Shown: piece by piece, positions 44,601 through 56,659 of the stretch
How positions within the stretch are numbered: the first letter of the stretch is position 1
Layout: every line of letters begins with the position of its first letter
NCBI RefSeq assembly: GCF_027244095.1
Contig: NC_069665.1
Coordinates: 2,606,501-2,670,500, forward strand
DNA from: Hemicordylus capensis
Lineage: Eukaryota > Chordata > Lepidosauria > Squamata > Cordylidae
Reading direction: 5' to 3'
DNA: 64,000 nucleotides
The notes under the pieces: model-generated
Told to the model about the DNA's origin: nothing
The model's database searches: none
What the model saw: only the letters and a program-made list of their open reading frames with translations
Translations under genes and position numbers: made by a program

Positions 44601-47283
44601 TGGTCCCTGCTGTCCCTCCCTTCGATGGACTGAAGGGAGAGGTCAGAGACAGAGGACCACATGGAGGTGGAACCAATGGTCGGCGTCGGTGTCTCGAGGA
44701 AGCTGCTGGGCGAACCGCCTCCTTCCCCGGCCGAGCTCGCGCTCGTACAGGCGGAGCCAGCAGACGGCCTCTTTTCAGTCGACTCATCTGTAAGAAAAAG
44801 GAAGGGGGCACCTTGATTTCTGTCATTCCTACAACAGCCCTGCAAAGGAGGCCCAACTGATGCCTTTCTGATGGGAAGGGAAGAGGCAACTACCCAGTTG
44901 CCCCGAGGCCTCCCTCTGAACCCATGGCTTCAGTCACTTGGAAGGAGGCACCCACCTCCCTGCTGGGACGCTCGGAGTATTGTCCCACTCTTCAGGTGAG
45001 GAAGCCCAACAACCCTGATGTGGAGAACTAGCGGCACTCATGCCCCGCTCCGCCTCTTAGTCCTGGAGGACTTCCAGAGGGGCTCCTGCATCTCATTGAG
45101 TTTGAGCAGGCCAGATTAGGTGGATGATGTGCATGCAGCTGCCACAGTCAGGGCACTTGTCTCTCCCCTGCTATGGTCTGCAACAGCAAAGAGTCGCTCT
45201 CCAAGGTCTGGGGTTCCCCCAACTGCTCAACATTGGCCCTCCTGTCGATGTAGGCCTACAGCTCCCATCATCCCTGGCTGTTGGCCGCTGTGGCTGGCTG
45301 GGGATTATGGGGGTTGTAGTCCAAAAAGAGCTGGGGAGCCAAAGCTGACCAGGCCTGCTTTAAGCGAAGATGCTAAGAACTTTGCCTGGGACCTGGGGGA
45401 TGCAGAGCACAGAGAAATCTGCTCCCCTCTGAGCACTCTTGGTTCCAGGAGGCCAGAGAATGTTGTGGTTCGAATTGGATTCCAGAGTGAGAGGCAGTTA
45501 GCCTGAGCTGAAGGGGCAGCCCTGGGAGGAAAGAGGCCCTCCCAGGCGAACCGGGGAGGAAATTAAGCAGAACCAGTGAAAGAACCCCTTTGCACCCATT
45601 CTGCCTATGGAAAGCCTCTCCCAAGCAGGAGTCGATTCTTTTGGATACTCCGCACAGTCCTGGACACTAGTTCAAACACACCCCTATTACATTCCCCTTC
45701 ATTAGGATTCTGATGACTTCCTTGTCTCGTGCCTGTAAGACTTTGGAAGCGGCCATCGATGATTCCAGATAAGAATTTACTATCTGAAAAGGCTGGGGCA
45801 GGGGCGTAGCAAGGTTGGAGTGGGCCCAGAGACGAGATTTTAAAATGCCCCCCCCCAAAGTCCAGGGCCTCCGCACACCCCAGGCCCCCAAGGATTTAAG
45901 TCTGATATTTCAAAATAAGTATGCTGCCTAGAAATACATTTCACTGAATACACACAGACACGTCACAATATATAGTGATATACATTGAGTGCTATATATT
46001 TGTGCTACTTTTAATGCCTAGAACACACTAGAAACACTAATTATTAAAATGGGACCCTTGCTGCAGATTAGCAAAGGAGACTTTCAATCATGCAGGGTGA
46101 GCCTATGTATGTTTTCTCAGAATTTTGAACCAATTCAGAAAAGTTTGATTGCAGGAGGTTTTTTACAGGAGGTTTTTAAAGCCCTTTAACACACTTCTCC
46201 TCTAGAATGGAGGTGCTGCATTCCCATGTTGGCCAGATTGACCCTGAAGTCCCTGCGAGTTATTGGGGAGCAGTTCACACACAAGACAAATGAAATAAAA
46301 TAAAAGCACCACACATGCTTCACAGTTCTCACTCAGACCTTCTGGGTTGCAAAACAACTTGAACATAAGTGCATTTATAAATGAATGAATGAATATAATA
46401 TTGTCTGTTCCAGAAGTTTTTGTAATTTTCTGCCATGAAACAAGCCACTTATAGAGCTTTTTTTTTTTTTAAGCCAGCAAATTTCCCAAGCTGTTTTAAA
46501 TTAAATATTCAGAGACTTCTCAGTCTCCCCACCCCCCATATCAAAGCCCTATGGCAAGCAGATCCCTATATGTCGAGGGGGGGCGCACAAAAAGGAGTTC
46601 ACATTCTATCTGGCAAATGCTGGGCTGGCTGGCAGAGGGTCTGCTGCAGAGAACTGTAGGGGCCACTCTGCCTACCTGCCTCCTTGCTTGCTTGCTTGGG
46701 GCCTCCCTGCAAGCCTGCTCCAGTTCAGGCTTCACTGAGGCCTACACGGAGGTCTCCCTGGAAGCCCCATCGCCCACCTGCCGATCAGCTGATTGGCGGG
46801 GAGAAAAGGAGCTCTTTGCAGGAAGCTTGCCTGCTGCTTCGATTGCCGGCCAGGAGGACAAGCAGGAGAGAGGAGGGCGAACAGGGCAAGTGGCTGAGGG
46901 GACCTGGGGCTGGGCAGGGGGCAATGGGGAGTCACGTGAGGTGTCTCTGGGGGGCCCCCCAAGGCAGTGGGGCCCCCAGGCAACCACCTCCCCTTGCCTA
47001 ATAGTAGTTAGGCCCCTGGGCTGGGGAAAGGGGATAACCTCTTTGGACAGAAGGTAGAACAAACTGGAAAGGGAAGGTGTGGTCTAAAGTCAGATAAAGG
47101 GAAGCAAGGGAAATGTCACCCAAGAGCAGACACAGGGCACAATCCATCCAAATGAATTGCCACCTGGTCCCTCCTTTATTCTACCTAGAAAACCACATGG
47201 CTTTGTGGTCTCCAGGAATCGACACCAACTCACAACCTTCCCTTTCTTTTTCCTCCTGGACGGCACCATTTCCTACCTGCCAT
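41617..47283 (-). CDS. C2orf78: C2orf78-like protein, copy 2, four exons
   Basis: Exons are 47,277-47,283, 44,104-44,787, 43,361-43,486 and 41,617-43,049, with lengths and phases identical to copy 1, and 749 codons open. Intron 1 is 2.5 kb because it houses a 1,220-bp hAT element. The donor after exon 2 reads GTGTGT where copies 1 and 3 have GTGAGT, so it is weaker but still GT. By eye, exon 4 differs from copy 1 at about 15 replacement and 13 silent codons, for example GNTKRKK for GDTKRPK, AESKSA for AKCKSA and a C-terminal PWLH for PWRH. With roughly three times more replacement than silent sites this hints at mild constraint. The frame is intact, so it is probably still a gene, but expression is unproven. 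Confidence 0.78.
45799..47018. mobile_element. hAT element A, 1,220 bp, in intron 1 of copy 2
   Basis: Ends 'caggggcgtagcaaggttgg' and '...agtagttaggcccctg', flanked by GGCTGGGG at 45,791-45,798 and 47,019-47,026. The empty site in units 1 and 3 has a single GGCTGGGG ('aaggctggggaaagggg' at about 30,863 and 63,605). No transposase frame is recognised (the longest is 168 aa with no motif), so it is non-autonomous. It is the inverted counterpart of element B. Confidence 0.9.
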
Positions 47284-47449
47284 GATGACTGTCAACGTCT
47301 AAAGAAGTCCACTGGACAACAAAAACAACAACAAGAAGGACAAGAAGATGATCTCTCTGGCGAGAGCAGACCAGGCAATCTCTCCAATGAGAAGAGCCTG
47401 CTGTCAGTACTCTTTAACCGCTGGAAAGTCGGTTAGGGAGTGGGCAACT

Positions 47450-47562
47450 GAAGCCCGATGATGCGTCATTGTTTATCGCGGTCCCTATGGCAACCTGCAG
47501 CTGGTGGGGTGGGGGCCAGAAGAATGTCGGAAGCGGGTCGTGATGATGCAAGATGATGTCAT
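47450..47562 (-). promoter_or_regulatory. Candidate promoter of C2orf78-like copy 2: X-box and CRE-like sites
   Basis: The X-box GTCCCTATGGCAAC is at 47,481-47,494 and the CRE-like TGATGCGTCA at 47,459-47,468, with spacing as in copy 1 and about 200 bp upstream of the ATG at 47,283. The surrounding 200 bp are nearly identical to copy 1. Confidence 0.45.
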
Positions 47563-48235
47563 GGCCATCTTCACACAGGCTCTCTACCGATATCAAACCA
47601 TCCATCAAACCATCCATCTTCTTCCCTTAGACGTTCAGAAGGGGAGACCAGACCCAAGTTCCGCAGAGTCCATTTCAAGTCTGTTTGGCCACTGGAAGTC
47701 TCTTTGGGGGTTGAATGGAAGTCCAGCCATGTTCTCAGGTTTCCTCTCTGGCATCAATCAATCAATCAATCAATCAATTATATTAGTGCCCCACCTCTCC
47801 AGTACACTTCTGCTTGGGGTGGCTCAGGTTAGTAAAATAGATATAATCTAAAGTAAAAGATTAATAAAATTGAAGAAGTTAAAAGACCAAGCTAAAACCA
47901 CATTTAAAATGACAAATTTTTAAAGTTTCACATTCAAAGTTATTAATAAACAGCTTAAAACTAAACACTAGACCTACCAGACTATAAGCAGCAGAAAAGA
48001 CATTAAAAAGCATCTTTAGAAAGATATGTCATTGTGGTTGTGTTTTTTAAACACTGAGGGAGTGAGCATGGCAAAGCTCTTCCAGGAGGGCATTCCAAAC
48101 CGAGGGGCCACAACCGAGAAGACCACTGAGAAGACAACCGAGAAGACCCTGTCTCTAGTCCCCCCCAACTGGAGTGCTGTTAGGTGGGTCAAACACTCAT
48201 GAAGCCACTTGCGCCCAAGAGATTCTACAGGTAGA

Positions 48236-49367
48236 CAGGGGCGTAACTACCATTAGGCAGGGGGAGGCAGTCATCTGGGGGCCCCACTGCCTGGAGGGGC
48301 CCCCCCGAGACACCTCACATGACTCCCCATTGCCCCCTGCCCGGCCCCAAGACCCTTCAGCCACTTGCCCTGTTTGCCCTCCTCTCTCCTGCTTGTCGTC
48401 CTGGTCGGCAATCCAAGCAGCAGGCCAGCTGCTTCCCTCCCGTGCGCCTCTCAGCTGACCGGCGGGTGGGCGATGGGGCTTCCAGGGAGGCCTCCGTGTA
48501 GGCCTCCGTGAAGCCTGGATTCGAGTAGGCTGGCAAGCCCCAGGAAGAAGGCTGGCAGTCAGAGCGGCCACGACAGCTCTCTGCAGCAGACCCTCTTCTG
48601 CCCAGGCCAGACAGCTCAGCCTTGGCCAGGTAGAATGTGAATTCCTTTTTGTGGTTACATCCCCCCACCCCCTATATAGGGATCTGCTTGCCATAGGGCT
48701 TTGATGGGGGGGGGGAGACTGAGAAGTCTCTGAATATTTAATTTAAAACTGATTGGAAAATTTGCTGGCTTAAAAAAAACCCTCTAAAAAGTCTTAGAAG
48801 TGGCTTGTTTCATGGCAGGAAATTACAAAAACTTCTGGAACAAATGTATTTATGTATTAATTAATTAATTCATTCATTCATAAATACACTTATGTTCAAG
48901 TTGTTTTGCAACCCAGGTCTGAGTGAGAACTGAGACATGAGTGAGAACGGTGACGCATGTGTTGTGCTTTTATATTTTCCCCCCTTAGGGTCAATCTGGC
49001 CCACCTGTGAATGCAGCACCTCCATTCCAGAGGAGGAGAGGTGTGTTAAAGGGCTTTCAAAGCCTCTTGTGAAAAACCTCCTGGAATCAAACTTGACTGA
49101 ATTGGTTCAGAATTCTGAGAAAACAAACATAGGCTCACCCTGCATGGTTGAAAGTCTCCTTTGCTAATCTGCAGCAAGGGGCCCATTTTAATAATTAGTG
49201 TTTCTAGTGTCTTCTCATTTGCTCAATTTTGTACATCTGTTTTTTGTATGTTTTGAATGAGGACAGAAAAGTGAGAATAAAAGTCCCCTGCTAACTGGGC
49301 AAAGAGGCACCTTTTTCTCTTTGTAAACCGCCCTGAACCATTTTTGGAAGGGCGGTACAGAAATCGA

Positions 49368-49420
<53 letters not shown>

Positions 49421-49491
49421 AAAATTTCTCGGCAGGGGGGCCCATTTAAGAATCTTGTCTCAGGGCCCACTCCAACCTAGTTACGCCCCTG
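48236..49491. mobile_element. hAT element B, 1,256 bp, upstream of copy 2
   Basis: Ends 'caggggcgtaactaccatta' and '...caacctagttacgcccctg', flanked by CAGGTAGA at 48,228-48,235 and 49,492-49,499. The empty site in unit 1 reads 'ctacaggtagatctaac' (about 32,059). It lies about 950 bp upstream of the copy 2 start codon and is inverted relative to A. A LINE-type tail plus (ATT)n at about 49,283-49,420 is nested inside and absent from A. By eye A and B are about 80-85% identical. Confidence 0.9.
49366..49420. repeat. (ATT)n microsatellite inside hAT B
   Basis: About 18 ATT units follow a LINE-type end 'ggaagggcggtacagaaatc'. Frames reading poly-N or poly-I here are artefacts. Confidence 0.95.
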
Positions 49492-50785
49492 CAGGTAGAT
49501 CTAACTGTCTAATGATGTTGTCATCCACCCAAATGACCCCAATCCGATAGGGACATCGGAAGCTGTCTTGTACTGAGTCAGACCACTGATCCATCTCATT
49601 GAGTATCATCTACGCTGACTGGCAGCATCTTTCCAAGGTTCCAAATGCTGGTGAGAGAATCTGGATAGGTGCATCCATCTGACCCATTTCTCACTTCCCA
49701 TCTGACCACTCCCCTCTTCTCCTACCTAGCTTTTGGAGTTCACACAACCCTGGTTCGGGAGTACACCTGGCTCTCTTACCTTGGCTGGGTGCTCCACCCA
49801 CACAGGTGGGGATCATGTGACCTAGCTTACTCTCTCAAACCAAAGTCGTTGACTGCTGTAGTCACCTTAGCCAGAAAATACCCCACTTCTGTCTGTGCTG
49901 CTTCCTTTGTTGATTCCCTTCTGATCTTGGCAGTGTGGAACAGAAGGACTGTACCACTTAGGGTTCCCATATTCAAGCTTCCCAAATCCGGGTGGCCTGA
50001 TTTGCAGATTATGCAGATTACAGACAACTAATTTGCATTATTGATTGATTGATTGGACAGATTTGTATACCCGCCTTCTCTACCCTCCCATGTGATTGGA
50101 TCCAGAGTAAAATCCGGGCAATCCGGGCAGCACATTTGAAATCCACGTCAATCCGGGTGGAATTTAGCAGCCGGGTGGAGGAACCAAAATCCGGGGGCTC
50201 CCCTAAATTCCAGGGTGTCTAAACACACGAAAGTTCAATGAGGCAGGGAAAACCATGTGGCTAAATGGATTGTAATTGTAGAGGACAAGAATGAAGAGCT
50301 CTTCACCACCTTATTTCCCAGCAGAGTGAAGAGAACACAAGTCTTTCTTTGGGATACAGATCAATATTTAGTGACCATGTAATATTCAGCCTCATGAAAG
50401 ACATGTGCTCCACCAGCCTAACAGCTTTGTGACTATGCAGTGACTGTTTTATTAATATAATAGCTTTTATGATGATGTTTATACTTCTACAGTTTTATAG
50501 CTCCATCACCTAGTATCTGCTGTTGCAGTTCTATCACTTTGGTAGAATACAGGAGGGGTTGACCATTGCCTCCTCCCACGCAGTCTGAGAAGATGCCTTT
50601 CAGCATCTTCCTAGATGGCTGCTGTCTGATATAGTACCAGCGGGGATTCGAACCGGCAACCTTCTGCTTTTTAGTCAAGCATTTCCCGGCTGTGCCACAC
50701 CTCTAACCATACTTGTAAATCGCCTTATACTTTGTACTGGTCTATGATCATAATCAAGATTGATTGATCAATATTTATGTGGAGT

Positions 50786-50983
50786 CAGGGGCGTGACTAA
50801 CAGGGAACAGGAGGTGAAAAATGTCCCTGGGACCATCAGGGAGGACCCCCCCCGCCCCGCCCCGCCCCACCCCGGCAGCCGAGCCACTGCTCCCTCCCTC
50901 CCCCCTCTCTGAAGAAGAAGATGGGGAGGGAGCCCATCTTTACCTTTTGTCCTGGGGCCCCCTCCAAACTTGCTACGCCCCTG
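50786..50983. mobile_element. Short hAT MITE with perfect 8-bp target duplication (unit 2 copy)
   Basis: A 198-bp element, from 'caggggcgtgac' to 'tgctacgcccctg', flanked by TGTGGAGT at 50,778-50,785 and 50,984-50,991. It shares its terminal CAGGGGCGT sequence with the two longer unit-2-specific hAT elements. Confidence 0.85.
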
Positions 50984-53651
50984 TGTGGAGTCTGCACATT
51001 TATAGGGTTTCCCAACCCGCACCCCCTTGTACAACTGCAGTTGGTATTTCAAAAACAATTCATACCTGTGGTCATTCATGATCCATTTTAATTCATCATA
51101 AAAATGTGTGAATAAAGACAGATGGTTTCTGCACTTCTGCTTACGCTAGAAGATGAAAACCTGAAGACAGAGTCTAGTTTGTTTTGCGGCAGATATTCTT
51201 GGCGGTGGCAAGTCAAAGGTAGCGGGGTGCGGAAGAGAAAATGGGGTGAAATCCTGCTCCTGCACAGTTCACTGGCAAGGACTTTTCAGTCACCTGTTAA
51301 TGGGTTAGTGAGAGTGAAGTCGAGAAACATCCGGCCCAGTCAGGCGTTCCAATTCCTCATCTAATCTGGGGGTTCTCAACCTTGGCTGAAGCTATTCTGG
51401 CTGAGGGTGATGGGTATTGTAGTCCAACAGCATCTGGGAATGCAAGGTTGGAAACCCCTGATCTGATAGGAACATTGGAAGCTACCACTGGTCCATCTAA
51501 CTCAGTATCATCTACAGCAGGGATTCTCAACGTTGGGTCCCCAAATGTTATTGGACTTCCATCATCCCCAACCAAAGGCCACTGGGGCTGGGGATTATTG
51601 GAGTTGAAGTCCAATAACATCTGAAGACCCAACGTTGAGAATCCCTGATCTACACTGAATGGCAGCAGCTTTCCAAGGTTTCAAGGCAGGAAACCTTCCC
51701 TGTCCTACCTGGAGATGCTTCCAGGAATGAAACCTGGGACCTTTCTCCAGAAATAGGAACCTAGGAAGCTGAGCCATGGCCCCATCCTGCAAATTAGAAA
51801 CTAATCCTCTGCTCTTCCCAATTCCACCCCTCCATTACTATTCTCCATTACCCCACAATCCTCCTCTATTAATTAATCCAGTCATTCCTGTGTGTGTTGT
51901 TCAATCTGAAAGACACTTGTGCAGGGGTTTCCACCCTGGTGCCCCAAATGATGTTGGACTACAACACCCATCACCCCCATGTGCTGTGGCCAACCAGTGC
52001 AGCTAGGGAGTTGTAGCGTCACAAAATCTGGGGATGCCTTCTTGAGAGCTCCTGCATTAGCCAGTGGGTTTGAACACAGTGTTTAAAAAGGTGCTTAGTT
52101 TTAGGCTTGGGAATCCTTTCTTCCATCCCTCTCTTATTCATTCATTTGTTCGATTTCTACACCGCCCTTCCAAAAATGCCTCAGAGCGGTTTACACAGAG
52201 AAATAATAAATCAACAGGATGGATCCCTGTCCCCAAATGGATCACAATAATAAAACACACACACACACAAGATAGACACCAGCAAGAGTCACTGGAGGTG
52301 CTGTGCTGGGGGTGGATAGGGCCAGTTACTCTCCCCCTGCTAAATCTTATGCTCCTTGCTGGGTGCTGGTGTTGCCAACGCTCCAGGATGGAGCAGGAAT
52401 CAGCATCAATGATTCGGTGACTGTGGAACGCAACCTTGGAGGTTTTAATGGCTTGATGTGGTGAAAAATATTGGACAAGAATGTCCCAAGGTGGGGAATC
52501 TCCAGGAATTGCTTCAGAATGGGCAGTCTGCCTGGACGCACCTCTTCCTTTCTCCTTTGCTCTGATTCCGGGTCAGCTTGTCACTTCCGGGCAGGAATGG
52601 TGCAGAGAGAGTGTAAGCTGGGCTTGATCTGGCCTTCTCCGTTGGACCTTGCCCATTGCCTTCATTTATTGATTGACATTGATATCCTGCTCGTCCTTCC
52701 CAGGAGTCCAGAGCAGTGTCCATGGTTCTGTTCCTCCCCACAACAACCCTGTGAGTGAGGCAGAATAGGCTGAGAGATGGGTGACTGGTCCAGAGTGTCC
52801 TGGTGAGTTCCGTGGCTGAAGCGGGATTAGAACTCGGCTCTCCCAGGTCCAAGTCCAACCCTCTCTCTCTTTAGAGGGAACAGATGAAACAGGGAAAGCA
52901 GCAGTGCCTCTGAGCCTGAGCAGACTGCCAGACCTTGAAAAGAGCCGAATCCTGTCTCTGCCCTTTGAGATTTGAAGTTAAGGCTTCAAGGAGAGAAAAG
53001 ACTTGGCTTTAAACTACCAGAGCTCGGGGGGGGGGTGGAGTGGGGCGACGGAGAGCCAAACTGTTACTTTTTTAACATCCAGGCTAGAGAACTGTAATGT
53101 GTGCTGTACCTAGGGCTGCCTTTGAAGATGGTCAGAAAACTTGGATTGGCTTAGAATACAGCAGCCAGACTTCCAACCAGAGAGCCATAGTTCCGATGCT
53201 CTAACTCTGATCGTCAAAGGTCAGAGCTGGCTGTCACGGCCTTTCCAGGCTCACTTCCAGGTGCTGATTTCCGCCTTTGAAGCCCTCCATTAAATGGCTC
53301 CTGTAGGAACCAAGTTTAAGTCTCCAGGTGCCTCCCCAGGTGAAATCAGGAGGGTGGTGAGCGGGGAGAAGTCTTCTCAATGGTGTAGGAAATATGGTTC
53401 CCCAATAAGCAAGGGCGTCATCCATCTTTCTTAGAAGAAGGCGAGTTTTTGTAATCGACTTGTTCACAGCGGCTTTTAAAGTTTTGTAATTGTCTATCAT
53501 GTGATGGCTGCTGTTTTGAATTGTCATTAGCCTGGCCTTTCCCTTCACTAGAGATGTGGTGGTTCTTCCCCTCCCAGGCACTGTTTTTTTTTTTTTTAAC
53601 TGTATTTTTAAATTCATGATGTGAATTTTAATGACGTTTTATATTGGATTT

Positions 53652-54010
53652 ATTGTAACCCACTCCGAGACCTTTGGGTATAGGGCGGGCTAGAAATGCA
53701 AACAAGTGGAATAAAAATGAAAATAATAAATAATTAGCAGCCCCTCGTTGCTGGGCCCCTTCTCTTTTAGGCGTCCCAAGGGGTGGGGTGTGCATGGATT
53801 CAGCACTGCAACACCTTCAGGGGGATGCACGCTCCAGGGAGAGATGCACACCAACCACTCTGCCGAGAAATGCTAAGGAATCCTCCCCATTGTCTCCTTC
53901 CTTGGGACCTTGAAACCAGGAGAGGATTTCACGGATCTCTCAGCAAATCCACCGGTTAGGACACGTGAGAGCTGCAAGGAGAGGTTTGTCAGTTAGGCTC
54001 TGTTTTAAAT
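53652..54010. other. 359-bp segment present in unit 2, missing in unit 1
   Basis: The first ~75 bp complete the LINE 3' end that is broken off in unit 1. The remainder is unassigned. Unit 1 joins 'ttatattggattt' directly to 'gcttgcatgttg' at 36,231. Unit 3 does not reach this point. Confidence 0.8.
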
Positions 54011-56659
54011 GCTTGCATGTTGAATGTTGGTTGTGTGTTTCGTCGTCCTGGAAGTGCCTTTGAACAATGATTCTTTCAAAGCGGGCCAGCTCTTCATGCT
54101 TTAACTCAGGGCGTCCTAAACTTGGGAACTTTGGCCATTGTGGCTAGGGGTGATGGGAGTTGTAGACCCAAAAAAGCTTCTCTCCCTGGCAGCATCTCCA
54201 AGACAGGGCTGAGAGAGATTGCTGCCTGCAAGCTTAGAGAAGCCGTTGCCAGTCTGGGTAGCCCACACTGAACCAGATGGACCAAGAGTCGGACTCAATC
54301 TATGGCAGCTTCCTATGTTCCTGTGTAACATCTGGGGACCCAGGTTCCCTGATCCCTGTCTAACCCATCCTTTCCCCCCAGGGAAGTCTCACATCCTCAT
54401 TCTCCCTTCAGCACTGTGGAGAACAAGGAGAGATGAACGGCTGACCGTGCAAGGTGCCAATTAGCTCCGGATATCAGGGTTTTCAGTGTTCCCTAAGGAG
54501 GCAGTGGGGCAGGGATTACCAGCCTTAAAGATGTAAACCTGTGGCTTGATATATTGTTCTATAGCTAAGATTTTTGTAAACCGCTTTGGGAGGTTCACCT
54601 GGAAGCAGTGAATAAATGCAAAAACATCAAATAAAACAGAATGAAATGAAATAAAACCAGTTTGGTGACAAGGCGCTTTAAGGAATGCTGCCCCCTCCCC
54701 CCATATGAGGCTCCTTGCCCATGACGCTCCTCAGAGGAGACCCTTTGACATGCTCCTTTGCTTTCTGAGATTCGCTTGAGAGGGCCACGTGAGACAGCAC
54801 CACTTTATCTGCGACAGCACCCACCGTATGGAACTCCCTGCCACAGGATGCAAGCTTAGTTCACTCTGAGCATTAGGCTTGGGAAATGGTGTCTGTTTCC
54901 ACAGCTGTTGCTGGGGGTAATGAGAAGTGTGGGCTCCTTCCACCAGGCTCCAAACCTCTCCCTCTCCCCATCTTCCTCTCCACACACCCCACCTCCGCAC
55001 CAATCTTTCTCAACGTCATCTGCTACGGCCACCATCTATCCACTCAGGGACAGAAGCTCCAAATCATTTGAGAAAACCCAGTAGCTTGGTGAAGTCAGTG
55101 TGAGGATGGAACAAGCAGACAGAGACAAAAATGAGTGGGACCAAAAAGAAAGCACCTGGTTGACATCCAATAAGTAGAATAAATGGGTGATGTAGATGTA
55201 TTTCATTTGCTATTGATGGTTGCATGAGCAGATGCAGACAATGTGCATCTGGTAGCCCCTCCTGGGACCCAGCCCAGGAGAATCTCTTCCCCAGCTCCTC
55301 ACATGGCAGCTTGACCCTCTACGAGTGATATCAGCCTCTTCTCTGCTTCTGCTGAAGCTCTCCTGGCTTCTCCACTGGGTGGGTTTGATCTTCTCCCTTC
55401 TGCGCTCTCACCCACTGCAGCAACCTCCGCTATCTCCCTGGCCCCCCTTTTTACTCCACTGGCCCAAACCCTCTCCTGGCTTATTGGTACAAATGTCCCC
55501 TCAGGCCCCAATGCATTGGCATCTCTGGAGGGAATTTCTCTCCTGAGCCGGGGTCTCCGGCATGGCAGGGATTCAGGAAGGACACATCCATTGGACAGCT
55601 CCGAGGGCAAAAGCTTCAGGAACTTGGCTAGCCCCAAATATGGTCCTAGAAGAGCTGATTATAGCAACATAAGGGGAGGCTTCTGAGTGCTGCCCAGATA
55701 GAGTGGATTGGCCCCTGCCCTCCCCTGGGGATAGCCTGGTTGCTTGAAGGGACCTTGCCCAGTTCTCTCAGTGCTAGTTCTGGTGGGGCTGGGGACCTCG
55801 AATGGGGCTGACTAATTCTCTGGGAAATCGCCCGAGTCCGAGAGTGAAGGAAGGGCTGTATCCTTGGGTCTTGGTGGGGGCTTCTGGCTCTGGTTGTCCT
55901 GCTGTGGGACTCCTGGCAGACCCTGGTCATGGGAGGTCTGGGTTGGAGGGACCCCCCACCCTGGCTCATCATCCCCTGAACTCTCCACCTCTTCCCCCCA
56001 TGGGGGAGAACCCCCCATCCAGGGCATGACAGTTTCTTTCTCTCTCTCTTTTTTGTAAAATAGATTGGATTGGTTTTCAGAATGCAAAGAGTAAAAAGTA
56101 AGGGGAAAGAAAATAAGAATAGTATAAAATCAAAAGAATAGTCTGCATCTGCAAACTTACTATATACTTATTATCCACGAATAAAATACCATCTTATCAT
56201 CATAGTTATCTGATCTGACCAAACGTCCTTTCTAAGTAAAGTCCAAAGGAAAAGGTATGATAACGGAAAAGTGGCAACCCTGTCAATTCTGAGCATCATA
56301 TTTAACCTGAATCTCTCTGGCTTCTATATCGTGTGGGTGTCCAGCATATTATCTACCAAAAAGTTTTGAATGATTGCTTCAAGGCAAACTGAGGGCGGGG
56401 GGTGGGGGGAGTAGATAAAGGGGAGTAAAGTAATCTGTAATTAAATGCAGTTTTTCTCTGGTCAATTGAATTTAAGAATTAAAAAAAGACTACCACAAAT
56501 GTACAAGAACTTTGTTTAGAAGCCAATCCAATTAGTTGGCTAATTAATCGCTGATGGCCTCATCCATAGGGACGAGTGCTAACTGGTGCTATCCAATGAA
56601 CTGAAAAGGAGAGCTCCATCCAGAGGCCAGGACCCTGGCAGCTGCAGAGCAACGTGGCT

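Larger units (their letters stand above)
38449..56226. repeat. Tandem segmental duplication, unit 2
   Basis: Head-to-tail copy of unit 1, 17.8 kb. Two hAT elements (45,799-47,018 and 48,236-49,491) are unique to it. It ends with the same 'gatctgaccaaacgt' next to unit 3. Confidence 0.95.
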
